NCBI RefSeq assembly: GCF_042100115.1
Contig: NC_091279.1
Span: 2,294,001 to 2,358,000 of the forward strand
Origin: Alternaria dauci
Lineage: Eukaryota > Ascomycota > Dothideomycetes > Pleosporales > Pleosporaceae
Direction: 5' to 3'
Length of the DNA stretch: 64,000 nt
Below, piece by piece: positions 24,401 to 37,778 of the stretch. How positions within the stretch are numbered: position 1 is the first letter of the stretch; each line of letters begins with the position of its first letter. Position numbers and translations under genes: made by a program. The notes beneath the pieces are model-generated. The model worked only from the letters and a program-made list of their open reading frames with translations, was not told the origin of the DNA and did not search any database.

Positions 24401-26585
24401 CAAGGTCAAGTGGTCTGTATACGGCGAATATGCAAAGACCAGCAATCTTGCAGCCGTCACAATCTATTTGCTGCTGCTCCTGGGCGCCCAAACATCATCA
24501 ATTGGTAAGTTGCAGAATCACGGGTGCTTGCAAACCATTGCTAGCGTGACCAGCACGCTATTGGCTGGTCACTTTTTCGTCTTCTCGGGGTTGACGCTAA
24601 CATCATGCAGGCGCAAGCGTATGGCTAAAGCATTGGTCCGAGATGAACCAGAAGTACGGTGGAAATCCTCATGTGGGGAAATACATCGGCATCTATTTCG
24701 CGTTTGGTGTAGGATCTGCTGCCCTTGTCGTCGTGCAGACATTGATCCTCTGGATTTTCTGCTCCATCGAAGCTAGCCGAAAGCTACACGAGCGGATGGC
24801 GTTTGCCATCTTCCGCTCTCCAATGAGCTTCTTCGAGACAACACCTGCAGGACGCATTCTCAACCGATTTTCAAGGTAGGTCGTCTTCCACATTTGGATT
24901 CATGCCCGCGGTCCGGCCCTCGCCCCTTGATAGCCGTGTGTTCGCCGTCCCGCGCGCATGACCCTGGACCCAGTTTGCATAGCGGCATCTGGCTAACTTG
25001 CTTGACAGTGACATTTACCGAGTCGACGAAGTTCTAGCGTGAGTTGATTACTACTCTTCGAACCAATGCCAGTGGCTTTCTAACACGTACCTCTAGCCGA
25101 ACGTTCAACATGCTCTTCGTCAACTCCGCTCGAGGTATGCAACCACCCCACATGCATCCCGTTTTGTGTCACAGTTGACTGACTGACCGATGTAGCCGGG
25201 TTCACCCTTGTCGTCATCTCGTGGTCGACCCCAGTCTTCGTTGCTCTCATCCTGCCGCTCGGCGCGCTTTACCTTTACATCCAACGGTATTACCTGCGCA
25301 CTTCGCGGGAGCTTAAGCGCCTGGACAGCGTTAGCCGCAGCCCCATCTATGCCCACTTCCAGGAGAGTCTCAGTGGTATGAGCACGATCCGTGCGTACAA
25401 CCAGCAGAAGCGTTTCGAGATGGAGAATGAGTGGCGTGTCGATGCCAATCTGCGTGCATACTACCCTTCGATCAGCGCCAACCGATGGCTGGCTGTTCGT
25501 TTAGAATTCCTTGGCTCAGTTATCATCTTGGCTGCCGCTGGTTTCGCTATCATTTCCGTTGCTAACCACAGCGGCCTGTCGGCTGGTATGGTGGGTCTGG
25601 CCATGTCGTACGCGCTTCAGATTACGCAGAGCCTCAACTGGATTGTTCGTCAGACTGTTGAAGTGGAGACCAACATCGTTTCTGTTGAACGTGTGCTTGA
25701 GTATGCCGCGCTACCCAGCGAGGCGCCTGAGATCATTTCCAAGAACAGGCCGCCAATCAGCTGGCCGTCTCAGGGTGCTGTCACTTTCGACAACTACAGC
25801 ACCCGATACCGGCCTGGTCTTGATCTGGTGCTGAAGAATATCAATCTCTCCATCAAGCCGAAGGAGAAGATTGGTGTCGTGGGTCGTACTGGTGCGGGAA
25901 AGAGTTCGCTTACCCTGGCACTGTTCCGCATCATCGAGCCTGTCGAGGGCAACGTCAGCATCGACAACCTCAACACCAGCACCATCGGCCTTCTTGACCT
26001 CCGTAGACGCCTGGCTATTATCCCTCAAGACGCCGCGCTCTTCGAAGGTACTGTGCGCGACAATCTCGACCCCGGACACGTCCACGACGATACCGAACTC
26101 TGGAGTGTACTAGGTAAGTCTTCGTTAGTCTGTTTACCAGACGCACTATCTAACTGACCCCCACAGACCACGCCCGCCTCAAAGACCACATCTCCTCCAT
26201 GCCCGGCCAACTCGACGCCACCATCAACGAAGGCGGCTCCAACCTCTCCTCCGGCCAACGCCAACTCGTCTCCCTCGCCCGCGCCCTGCTCACACCCTCC
26301 AACATCCTCGTCCTCGACGAAGCGACCGCCGCCGTCGACGTCGAAACAGATGCCATGTTGCAAACTACACTCCGCACTAGCATGTTCAACAATCGGACCA
26401 TCATCACCATTGCGCATCGCATCAACACGATTCTGGATAGCGATCGCATCATTGTGTTGGATAAGGGTGAGGTGAGGGAGTTTGATACGCCGGCGGAGCT
26501 GGTTAGGCGAAAGGGCTTGTTTTATGAATTGGTAAGGGAGGCGGGGTTGTTGAATAGTTTGGATATGAGTCAGTCTTCGAGCTGA
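21470..26585 (+). CDS. YCF1: YCF1-type ABCC transporter (vacuolar glutathione-conjugate/metal pump)
   Basis: Seven exons join in frame: 21470-21748, 21816-24504, 24611-24875, 25009-25038, 25097-25134, 25196-26113 and 26167-26585, giving about 1,545 residues. This is the normal length of fungal YCF1 proteins, which pump glutathione conjugates and metal complexes into the vacuole. The layout is TMD0, L0, TMD1, NBD1, TMD2, NBD2. NBD1 has Walker [10 protein letters not shown] (about residue 659), signature LSGGQ (about 749) and Walker B IYLLDD. An acidic, serine-rich linker follows, as in the YCF1 regulatory region. NBD2 has Walker [10 protein letters not shown] (about 1,329), signature LSSGQ and Walker B ILVLDEAT. 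The start at 21,470 gives the N-terminus with EGWGP and [12 protein letters not shown] typical of the family. A GTG-started frame at 21,792 begins inside intron 1 and is not the start. Exons 4 and 5 are only 30 and 38 nt long. Confidence 0.93.
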
Positions 26586-29500
26586 AGGGACTGGCGTTCG
26601 CATGAACTATGATTGATGCGTACGAGGTCGGGGGAAGATGAAAGAGGGGTTGCGGACCAGTGGGGAAGGGGCGTTTCCATAATTGCGCGCTTTAGAAGAA
26701 TGTGTGGAGAGGAACCGCGCGGATGGTGCTGGTTTTGGGGTACTGAGTTACATGTTTGTGTAGTGGGAGGCGGAGAGCGGAGGCGGAGAAAAAGAAAAGC
26801 AAGTAGAAGATTAAGTTAATCTTAGTAGAAGTGTGTATAAAATTGTAATACTGGTTTTTGACTCGCAATCTTTTTTCTGGAACCGAGCATGCTTTGAGGG
26901 TGTTGGGTGGGTGGATACAACGCGAGGGTGCTGCGGTATCATGGTAGTACTTTCATGTAAATCGTATCGTGAGTAGTAAGTCAAAACAAGGTACTTTTGA
27001 ACCATCGCCGCTTTGAACAGGCGTAATGGTAGATTGGTGTCTTGCTGGGTCGTCGGTATCTCACGAATCATTATACATGATATCATATGCCATGTTATGC
27101 GTGAACAGCTGTTGCAGCCGCGGAACAAAACATTCCATTTTAGGCGATACATTGTTTTACATCACATGCAAAGTCAAGCGGCACAAAACGACCGTTCGTA
27201 CGATACATGTTTTCTCATGTTAATTCTACTGAGAAGAAAGGCATTTGCTGGCCATTCACTTACAGCCAGGTATCGGAAGGCGCTCGGATGTTTACTCCCA
27301 TGGGAGAAAGCTCGGAAGGATTCTGTTTCTTTACAGAAGTGTCACAGCGACCGTTATAGTCACATGGTGAGGCGAGATAGCTGACCGGAATCTGGAATGC
27401 GATTGGCATCTCATGACTGCAGCTACCCGACACGAATTCGAACACCAGAGACAAGGCTGTCAACTGCAGCGGTGAAAGCAGTACCTAAGCGCGCTTCTCC
27501 CATGGGCGACACGAACCGAATGACGATAGCCAGGTGACCATCACTCTATTCCATCTATCTTTGGCACCATGGTTACTTCTCCATCGGAGAAAACGTTTCA
27601 TCACCCCTACCTTCCGAACCCCGCAGCCGCCGTGTATCGTCATCTAGCGGTGAACGTTATGCACTCCAATCCAGCATCAAGATTGCCATCGCTGAACGCA
27701 CACTCGTGAAAGATTGCCGACCCAATAGCCGTCTATCCAGCTCGCTCGTCGCACATCATGGTACCCATGCACTTTCGTTACGAAGCGCATGCGTTTACGC
27801 TAGTGGTAACTCCGCGCGGAACCGGACGCCGAAGCCTACCGGTACGCGAGTACTTTGTGTGCAAGGGACATTTTGCTACCTTGCTGACACGAGGGCATAG
27901 AGCAGTGTGTCACAGCCTTCCGTTGAACAAGGCACATCACCTTCCGCTTCTACGCGGTGGCGCATATATGCTGGATGCTAGTGAGGAAAGATCAGTAGCG
28001 TGACTGGCTACGAGGCCCAGTCGGGTATCCGGGGCATGGGTCTGTCATGCGTGTAGGCCAGGTTTAGGTTGTAGGCTAGCGGCCCGTAGCCGTGTGAAAA
28101 GAAACTGTGTAACGGTGCGGCACGTTATCTCCACTTCTACTGTTCCAGTGTGGCGCGGTCGAAGAAAAATCCAGGTTCCGGTTCTGGGTTGTCGTATACG
28201 GTATGAGCTCATGGCCAAGTCGTGTGAGTTACGGTGGGCTGTTTGCGGTGAGTGGAATCCCTACGTGCCGAGAGTGAGGCAGCAGGAGGGTAGTTGCATT
28301 GTGCGGCCATGTGCAGAAATTAGTCCATATACGTACTGCAACAGTGCGCAGGCGTTAGCGAGATGGGCAAAACCTGTCTAACTTGTCTTGGGCGAACTCG
28401 CATAGCATCATGTCGATAAGATGTATCAAGATCGATTCTCATCTCTGGCCAGCAGCCTGGTAAGCGGGTGAATGGGCGAGGACCTGGCCGAGATCGCAAG
28501 AGATCCTGTGAAGGATTTTTGTATACTTCGTTTGGATGCAGTGCTTGGCGCTATAATGGGCGTCGTATAGTAGGGATGGAGACCCTTCGGCTTTTTGGAG
28601 GCGTCATTTCCGTGGTTCGGGGATGCGGATACGTCTACTTAGCGCTCCTGCCACATGTAATGCCCACGCCTCGTGCTGTATACTCCAACGGCCGTGCTAT
28701 GGTTGGCAGCGGCAATGTGCTAAGTGAGGGTGGAACAATGGGGACGATCCAGAGATAGATGCAAGGCGTGGGATGATAGGTGCCTAACCGGCTTCTGGCC
28801 ATGGGCGAGACGCCATCGTAAATTTTGTCGCAGCGTGGGATGTGTAGATGTGGGGTTGAGAAAGCCGCACCAGTTACCAATACAGACGCATAGTCTGACG
28901 TCAATATAACCTCCGGCCACAGTGATGGTGAGCATGCAGTCATCTCTCAATGAGCTCCTGATCAGAACTGCTAATCGTAGATTGGCGGTCTCGAGATGCG
29001 ATTTGCATCATGGAATCCTCCACAAAGACCCCGAACATGCCATACGACACGCTTCGACACTAGTGTGTATACACCCATACGCAACAACGTCAGGATCCCT
29101 GCCCTACCCGCAACTGGCCACCTCTTCCGGTTAGACGTCGACTGAGCGGAAGCGCAGGATATCCAGAAGAAGTTACATCGTGCAGTCGGGGAAGTGGATT
29201 GACGCCAGAGCCAGGTCCACAAGCCTAATCCAGACCCTAGGTCGGTTCAAGTCTCTCAAGACTTAACGGTTACTGTAGCCTCATGTTCAACGTCCGCGGA
29301 CCAAGAGTTTCATGCACTGTGCTCTGTGTGTTTGCTTGAAGAGGTCAGGATGCCTGCGAGGGTAGGTGCAGTGTGCAGGAGATAGCAGTCCAAAAGTCTA
29401 GGGCTTGTCATAACGAACTGAAGCCTGCTTTATAACCTGAGAGCCTGGTTAATACATTCGGTCCTATTATTGTTGTTCCATCAAGACCTCGTTCGTTGCT

Positions 29501-30114
29501 TTTTGTACCCTTGATACTGCGGCTCTGCCTGGGTTCGCAACATCTGCACCCACGACATTCGAAAGACCGATTAGACTTGGGTGTTGTCCTCTAATTCCGC
29601 AAACAGATCTTTCCGGCTGGCTACTGGTACCTCATCCAAGCACCTTCGGTGTGTTCCATAGGATTGTGGCGACATTGATCTTTTCGCTGATGAGTGTAGC
29701 TGCGCCTTCGCACTACTACTGAACCCAACACCGAGCTCAGGCTTATCTCGGATCTGCAACCAGAAGAGGGGCATCTTTCGTTCGCCCAAAAGTTGGGGTG
29801 TGGTCCGCAACTTGCGCTTTTAGGTAAGCAATGCCAGCGCAGGATGTTAAGCGAAGCATGCGCAGCCAGAGCTATGCACAGCGAATCATGTCTCGATCCT
29901 CCCCACCATCTCGTCCTCTCACTTCGCTTCGATATTTTGCTACAATGGGATGGTTCCTGCTGAGTATGACATGTCAACTGACCGGTGGACAGCCTATACT
30001 TTTTGTTCTGGTCGGGCGCCGAGGAACGACGATATATGCGCATCTCTTAGAGAAAAAGTTCTGTCGAGCAGTTCGCGGGTTCCATTAGCTGCAGCTCCAT
30101 AGCTACCCACCTGC
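26586..30114. other. 3.5 kb interval with no recognised gene
   Basis: Composition is GC-normal and not RIP-like, yet no frame on either strand gives a recognisable protein or a chain of spliceable exons that I could follow. The first few hundred bases are the 3' region of the ABC transporter, and the last few hundred should hold the promoter of the next gene. The middle could hold a non-coding RNA, regulatory sequence or a decayed gene; I see no evidence for any of these. Confidence 0.5.
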
Positions 30115-32118
30115 ATGGCGAAGTTCCGGCCCGTGGACCCATTAGCCCCTCCCGCGAGCGACCGGCAGCCAATGCAGACGAGCGACGGCGCTACTATGAT
30201 GGGAGACTATCGTGACGTAGACTCTTGGGCGATGGTTCGTGGTGGTGAAGTCGAGCAGTCGTCTGTGAGTGTTGCCTTTTTTTTTCATGTCTTGGGGAGT
30301 TGACGATGTTTTGGCTTGCTCCTGCGCTTTGAGCGGCTGCAGTGACCAAACTACCGGGACCCTGGTATTATCGGTAATAGCGATGGGCATATATGCTGAA
30401 TCCTTCAGGCAACATCCTCGGAAGCTGTCCAAACCGCCACCAAGCACAAAGGACTAGAAGCAGATGTCGCCACTCCAATACCCATTGGCTGTTGGAAGGT
30501 CATCTCGCCCAACGGCCGTGAGGAGCGCGTCTTCAAGCCGATTCCCGGCTTCGAACATTTGTTCAACGGCCCAGCACAGCCGCAGCGAGTCTCACGTCCG
30601 GAAGAATCGCCTGGGATTGTTGTGCCGCCAGTCTACCAGCCTGTCGTATCCCAAGTACCGGGTAAGATAGAATGCTTGCTCTGAAAGCTCCTTCGCTAAC
30701 TGGTCCAGCTACGCCAAGAGAAGACCAGACGAAGAAGCGCAAAAGAACTCGGCCACAAACAAGAGCAAGAGGACGCCCAAGTCAAGCCGTAGCCTGGTCG
30801 CTAAGCGAAGATGACGATGACGAACAGCACTACGACGGAGATGTCACTGCGCTGACGGCAAAGCCCTACACCTTCTACATTGGCGATGTGCATGAGCTCA
30901 AGCGCTTCTTCCGCAGACGGCTGGACGAACTCACCATGAAGCCAGTACGGCCCATCGTCACAGCTTGGGTCAAGCTGCTGGAGCCGAAGCGTTTGGCCAG
31001 GTTCGGGCCGTACCACAAGAAGCTGCCTCACGAACAGCCCCAGAAATGTACCCCGCCTTGGTGGCCTCGGGATGTGCCCTATGAAGAACCCTCTCATCTG
31101 GACAAGGATGGTAAGCACTCATTCCTGTTTGTGACTGGGTCTCAACTTACTCTACGCAGGTCTGTTGACGTTGGCGGTCGATCTTATGCTCCAACACCGT
31201 AATATCGACATGTTCAAGCGTACTATGGACTGGGCTAGCAAACTCAGGACCGCAGCGCACTACGCCGTAGAAGCCACACCGCCGGATCAGTTCTCTTCGT
31301 CCAAGGGTTCTGCCTTCAGCGAGAGGATGCAAGCGCGAGCCCTGGACGAGATCATCCCAAATCTTTTCGACGTTGCGCAGTTATACCAGGAACATTTGGC
31401 GAGATATTCCCTGTACGAAGGCACAAACAACCGAGATCCTGGTATAGGCAAACATGTCACCTGGCAGCCACTTACGAGGCCGCCGCGCCATGCACCCGGC
31501 CCTAGGAAGCGCCTTCGACAGACCAACATCGAGCAGCCTCCAAGGATAGATTACGATGCCCACGATTCCGGCCAAGAGACCGAGGTTGACAACACCACAA
31601 CCGAGTCGCATCTGCGGCTACAGGGAAGCATGCGGGATCCGCGGCAACAGACTCACGTCCCCGTTCATGGACCTCCAGCTCTGCATGCACAACACATGCA
31701 TGCAGGCAGCTCCACGACAACGCCCAGTACCTCGTTTGGTCAGTCGATGCACGCTCCCCACCCGAGCGACGACATGGACTTGGACGTCAAGCATGTGCCA
31801 TACCAGGATCAGACTTTGGGCCAGAGCAACTTCCATTACCACCAGCCAATGCAGTTCTCCGCTAGTCAGCAAAGCTATTGTCCTGTCTTCCAGGCTCAAC
31901 AGGTTGTTGGCGACTCATCCGGTGTAATCCCAGCGTCCACATGTTTATACGAGCAGCCATTCTCCCTGTTCCCAGCTTTCCATCCTCACGCCGAGATTTC
32001 AACATCTTCCGACAGTGCTGGGTTTCCTTATTACCACGATATATTTGCTCCGTCAGTTTTTGTGGACTTGCGGAACGTGAACAGCGCTAGCTGTCACCCA
32101 GAAGCTTCTCACAACTAG
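30115..32118 (+). CDS. DUF2841 (AFUB_079030/YDR124W-like) protein
   Basis: Four exons join in frame: 30115-30264, 30409-30661, 30709-31110 and 31160-32118, giving about 587 residues. The core, residues about 170-375, contains GDVHELKRFFRRRLDEL, KPVRPIVTAWVKLLEPKRL, RFGPYHKKLPHEQ and PPWWP, then LLTLAVDLMLQHRNID and FSSSKGSAFSERM. I recognise this as the fungal domain of unknown function DUF2841, named after the Aspergillus fumigatus hrmA-associated cluster protein AFUB_079030 and yeast YDR124W. A basic stretch (TKKRKRTRPQTRARGR) before the domain could be a nuclear localisation signal. The C-terminal half is low-complexity, rich in His, Gln and Ser. Exon 1 is the least certain part, but its splice keeps frame. 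The function of the family is not established. Confidence 0.8.
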
Positions 32119-33034
32119 CCGCCTGCGAATTAGCGTGCATATCTTGCGATTGCCTACATGATGATGTCTTTGTCCTTTTGTTGCTAGTTTTCTGTTTCCT
32201 CGATACGACTGATGAATGTAACGTTCTCTTTGCTCGTCTTGTACTGCTGCCACGTTTGTCGAGCTTCTGTTCCAGCACAGCAACTGGGTGGTCATGCCAT
32301 GCTGGATGCTTCGGCACACTTGCTGGGACATGTTTTGGTGCGATTTCTTAGCTCTATCTTTCTCGATGGTCCGCGTCTTGCAATATACCCCATACGACGT
32401 CACGCCGCTCACGACTGCATTGCAAGGACCCTGGTACAACGGTTTACGGCTGCGTGGTGGAGGATGTAATTGAATACAAAAGGAGCATGCTTGGTTTGGG
32501 ACTGTTCTTGTTAGAAGGCGTTGTCAAAAGCTTGGGGTAGTTTGTCTTTATCGGAGAGGAGGCGGGAAGGTGCAAAGGGAGATAAGTGGTAGAAAAGACA
32601 TGTCAGTACGAGACATGGACAGAGAATATTTCGGTCATGTTAGATGTCGAATCAAGATATCGAGTCAAAGCGTTCCTTGGATGCGATGCGTGAAGTTGTG
32701 GGTGGCGCTGAGGAGAGAGGGGTGAAGATGATTGGGGCCGGAAGTGTGAAACTTAGCGCGGATACTCGGAGCTCCACAGGTAGCTAATGCCAAGGCGCCC
32801 GACCGCGTCACGGGCCCGGGCTCTGAGCTCACTGCTCGTCTGGTTCGCGACTTTCATGGGCCTTTGTTGCATTGAGCAGCAACCGCCAGTCGCATCCAAC
32901 CCGACTCGGCCAAGCAGCAAAAATCACGACTGTTCAATCTCGCGTGCACCGAACCTCTTTTTCGCATGCACACCGTTCGTGACGTTGACGTGGATTGACC
33001 GCGAGCTAACACTTTCCGTCATAGAGTCGCGACC
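32119..33034. other. Intergenic region before SAC3
   Basis: This is 0.9 kb between two genes on the same strand, expected to hold the 3' end of the DUF2841 gene and the SAC3 promoter. A 155-codon frame starting at 32,787 overlaps the SAC3 first exon in another frame and has no recognisable domain. No other gene is visible. Confidence 0.55.
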
Positions 33035-36000
33035 ATGGCGACACCACGAGGCGGCAGAGGCGGCGGCGGAGGCGATCGAGGACGCGGTTCAAGAGGCGGC
33101 AACAGCTCGAATGCGCATCGCGGGCGCGGCAGAAACAATGCGCAGCACGAGGAGCGACCGGCGCAAGGCCTCTACACACCTGGCCAAGGACGAGGACGGC
33201 ATTCGGATGCGAAGAACAACCACAGCAATTCGTAAGTCTGCACCCTCCCTCTGACCTCAGCACAGGGCGCGGGCGGTCCGATGGCGCCGTCACCAGGAGC
33301 ACACTACACCACCACCATCGTTGCCATGTCTGCCAGACGAGCGTCTCCCACGGCCGCTCGCGGCCTATTCTAACATGCCTCTCCCAGGAACGCCTCCAAT
33401 GCAAGCCACTTTGGCGCGTCGAGCACGCCATCCTTTGCGCCCCACGAATATCAGAAGCGACTGCAACACGTAAGGACCATGGCTATCCCGGCAGTTGTCC
33501 AGTACTGACCGGCACAGATCAAAGCGGAGCGCCCCAAGATACGCGAAAAGTTCATCCGCGATGGGCTGATGAACCCAGAGGGCCAGATGCGCCTCGTCGA
33601 CTCCGTCAAGCTATACGGCCTATGCGAGGAAATGTGTCCGGAATACGAGCGCGTGCGCCGCATAGTCGAACTGGACGTCAAGGCGCCAGAATGCACACCC
33701 GAGACCCAACACCTACCGTCCCGCAGTCAGCGCATCGCAGACGAGTCGCGCATGGTCAAGGCATATGCGCGCTCGGCGGCAGGCATGGACGTGGAGCTGG
33801 TCTCGGAGATCCGGTCGCCGGCCACCTGTCTGGTAAGTTCGCAGCCGTTTATACCTGTTCGTGATTTAATTCCTGCAGAGAACCCTCAAGTACTTGTACG
33901 GACGCCTAGATGAAGACGACTTCCAATTCCTTCACTCGTGGCTCTGGGACCGCACACGCGCTGTTCGAAAAGACCTCCGCACCCAACGCATCGAGAACAG
34001 AGCCGACATCGCCATCCTGCTCACTTCCCTCGAGTACAGCGCCCGTTTCTACATGCTGTCGGCCCACCACATGGCACGGAGTACAAAGGACGATTACTCG
34101 CACCAACAAGACGTCGAGCAGCTGAACCAGACGCTCATCTCACTCAAGGAGCGATACGCCGACAACCGACGCGCCAACATCATTTCAGAATGCGAAGCCG
34201 AGTTCTGGGCATACCGACTGATTCTAGCCCCCATCTACGCCAGCACCCAGCTCGAGAATGAACTCCATCGTCTACCAAACGACCTTCGAAACAACCCGCG
34301 AGTACAGACCGCTTTGGAGATCTTCCGCCTCCTCAAGACCATCATCATTCACAACAACTACAAGAGCTTCGTGCAGTGCCAGTCCAACTGGAAGCGGTTC
34401 TGGGATCTGGTAAAGTCGCCGAGGGTATCATACCTCATGGCATGCGCCGCCGCTATATCTTTCAACAGGGTCCGCCACGTTGTGCTTGACGTAGTATGGC
34501 GTTGCTATCGAGTAGGCCTGTTCAGGCATCAAGTCCCCGTCGAGTTCTGGACAACGGACAAGCTGCGAGAGGTTCTTGGTATGGACACCGAAAAGGAAGC
34601 CGTCGAGTTCTGTGAGGCGCACGGCTTCGTGTTCGAGGTCAACGAGCAAGGTCGCACGTTCATGGACATCAAGCAGAAGAACTTCAACCGGAAAGCCGAC
34701 GTTCTGCCCAAAGCCGATGTCAAGCCCCAGTTCTTCTCCGAAACGATTGTCGAGGCAAAGCGTTGTGGGCGCCCGTTATCGGCTGTCATTGCAGGCCTGA
34801 CCGTCCAGGAGGCCAAGAAGGGCGGTCTGTCTGCTGCGCAAGCTCAGCAAATGGATAACCAGTCTTCACTTTTTGTTCCGGAGACCAGTGTCTTCAAACA
34901 ACAGCCTGTGGAGACAAAACCTTCCTTCGGCAACCCTGGTTTCAATCCGGCTGCATCTCCCTTCCAGCCTAATGGTGCTTCCACACCATCTCCAAATCCG
35001 TTCGCTAAAGCTATCCAACCCGGCCTCTTCGATCCTTCGAAGAACAGCATCCAATTTGCGCAGCCCGCGGAAACAAAGCCCAACCCGTTCCTGCAAAAGA
35101 ACGCCAGTCCATTCCCTTCGGCATCGCCTGCACCGTCAGAGAACCCTTTCCTGAAGAACACTGCTGCGCAGATGGGATCTACAACGCCACAGACTGCCGC
35201 GAACCCTTTTATGAAGTTCAACAATGCTGCGCAGTCAGAATCAACAGTATCAACGACCCCCGCGAACCCTTTCTTGAAGAACAATGCCGCCCAGCCTCAG
35301 TCTTCGACACCTCCGACTCCAGCGAATGCGTTCATGCCGGCATCGTTTGCACCCTCACAACCTAAGCCTCAAACTCAACCAGAAGCTTCTCTTCCCGAAC
35401 CCGCAGTACCAGCAACTACAGCGACACCCAAGCCCGCTTCTGCTTTCAACTTCACTGGATCGTCATTCACTTCCACTCCTGCACAAGGACTGCGTCAAAA
35501 CGGATTCTCTTTCACCCCTGCGGGATCTCCACCCCCAGCCGGGACATCTTCACAGGAGGAGGAAGCAAAGAAGGCGGAGCAGGCGAAACAGGAAGCCGCT
35601 GAGAAGCAACGAAAAGAGGACGAAGCACGTCAGCGCGTACGGGAGGCACAACAGGCAAGGCAGGCGAAAGAAGCAGAGCAGAGGCGACAGCAGGAGGCGG
35701 CAGAGGCTGCTGCACAACAACAACGACAAGCGCAGGCGGAGCGAGAGCGAAAGCTCCGCGAACAGCAAGAAGAGTTGGCACGACAGGCAAAGCTACGTCT
35801 ACTGCAAGAGGAGGAGGCGCGGGCAGCGCGGATACGAGAAAAGGACGCAGCATTGCATGCGCTTACGGCGGATGTAATGTTTAACCCTCAGGAGGGACTG
35901 ATTATGCAGTTTGTCGAAAACGATATCATGAACATGGCCAAGGCGGCTATGATGACGGTTGAAATGGAGAGGAGAGTGGCGATTGTGGATCGGAAGTACG

Positions 36001-37778
36001 AAAAGTATTTGGAAGAGTTGAAGCGAGCAGGTTTGGCCAAGATGATGGCGATGGCGGAGAAAAAGAGGCGGCTACAAAAGGCACGGGAGAGGAGGAGGCG
36101 ACTGAAGGAGCAGCGAGCGAAGTCGGAGGTTGGGGAGGACGAGCAACTAGCAGATGCGCCTGCACCAGTACAACTGGCGGTCTCGAACGGCAAGGCGTCA
36201 ACAACGGTGCCACCAGAGGGACGAGCATCATTACAGCAATCTGTGGCTTCTCAGAACAGTCGGCGCGCCAAGCGGACACAAGAACGTCACCAGGCTCGAG
36301 CCTCGGAGACAAATGGTGTGAGCCCGAGCAAATCAGCACCAAAGCCGGTCAACAGCACGGCTCCTGAGGCTGCATTCGACAAGAGCACGAGCAACGCCAG
36401 TACATCGATTTCCGCGTACTCGCAGGCCTATAAACAAGCAGTTGCAAACGCACCCGTCGACCGCACCGAAACTGATTGGTTCAGGCTACGGGCCAGAGGC
36501 ATTGATCCAAGCAAGCACCGCAAGCGCAGTTTTGACTTTGGTTCATCGGACGAAGAAAAGCCAAAACTGATCGATTCCAAGCGACCCAAGTTATCACCGG
36601 ATTCTCCTGCGCCAGAGCATCAAGAGCCGTCTGCGCCCAAGACTATGCTTGAGGAGCAGCGTGCTCGTGTCGAAGCCATCAAGGAATCTTTCAGGAGATC
36701 AGCATCTTCAGTATCACCTACTCAGTCCTTCAACGGCGCAGTATCTTTCAGCGGACGGTCTTCGTTTAACGACTCAACAAGCAGTCTCATTGCAAGGGCC
36801 CGGCAGACACTGGCAAACTCAAAGGCCGATATGCCACCACCCTCGTTTACCCCCAGCAGGTTCTCGTACCGACGAGAGTCTTTCGACGGTAACGCCGGCC
36901 AGCTCATCGCGCGAGCTAGAGGTCTCACGTCTCCCGCCGCCTCCGCATCCAACGTCCAACACGACTGGAGTCGCAGTGTACCCAACCTCGGCCTCTCTGC
37001 ATCGCAAACCCAGCGTCCTACATACGGTACATCTACGTACGGCAGCACCCTCCGCACCAGCACCTCGACAAGGGACCGTCCAGCATACTGGAATCGCACG
37101 AGCCGCTTCGTACCCCGCCATCTCTACGGCCAGGGCGCAGAAGCGGTTCGCGCGTACAGGATCGAACAAGGTCTTAGCAAGTCGCCCGCTAGCACTCGGC
37201 CTGCGAGTACGGAGCCTTTGGATGTTTCGTCGCCGATACCGACGCAGTTGTCGTACATGCAGCACGCGGAGACGCAGACGATGAGGTATAAACAAGAGCA
37301 GTATGCGGGCGATTTCTTGTCAGCTAGTAGTTTTCAGAGCGTCAATGGGGATACTCGGACCGATGATGTTGGTATGATTGGTAAAGAGGATGGGGGTCAG
37401 TTGTATGATCAGTTTGGCGCTACGGACTCGTATCCTGGCGCTCAGTATACTTGTCCTTCTTCTTCTTCTTCTTCGCAACAGCAACAACAACAATATCAGG
37501 CAAAGGAAGAGTATTACGACCGCGACGCAGAACAAGATGCGGATTCGGAGATGCTCGATGGCGAAGAAGATGAGGAGTTGCTTGATTACGATGAGGAGGA
37601 GGAGGAGTCTGAGATTGATGGAGAGGAAGTTGATGAAGATGAGGATGAGGAGGAGCTGGAGTCTTTTGACGAGGAGGACGATGAAGATGATGAGGAAGAT
37701 GGCGGCAGTGCTGATGCTGTCGGTGGGATCGAGAAACCGGGTGCGACTGAGGACGACGCGATTGAGTTGTCGGATTAG
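33035..37778 (+). CDS. SAC3: SAC3/GANP family mRNA-export factor
   Basis: Four exons join in frame: 33035-33231, 33388-33469, 33518-33832 and 33879-37778, giving about 1,497 residues. The start lies in a good context (ACCATGG) and opens an RGG-rich tail. The SAC3/GANP domain covers about residues 118-460, with LCEEMCPEYERVRR, then RTLKYLYGRL and FRLLKTIIIHNNY. In yeast this protein scaffolds the TREX-2 complex at the nuclear pore. After the domain come repeated NPF-type motifs (NPFAK, NPFLQK, NPFLKN, NPFMKF; about 540-670), which recall the FG-like repeats of the Sac3 N-terminus. A strongly charged coiled coil rich in Glu, Gln, Arg and Ala follows (about 755-860). The C-terminus from about 1,418 is an Asp/Glu-rich acidic tail. 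The segment 33,232-33,387 was treated as an intron because of its donor, branch CTAAC and acceptor. Confidence 0.9.

Noticed and set aside
32787..33254. 155-codon plus-strand frame before SAC3
   Set aside because: It overlaps the RGG-rich first exon of SAC3 in another frame and has no recognisable features.
33265..33387. Possible extra SAC3 exon
   Set aside because: An acceptor exists near 33,265, but the reading is arginine-rich and meets a stop; the CTAAC branch point and the acceptor at 33,387 fit a single intron.
36649..37284. 211-codon frame within SAC3
   Set aside because: It is an out-of-frame shadow of the Ser/Pro-rich SAC3 C-terminal region.
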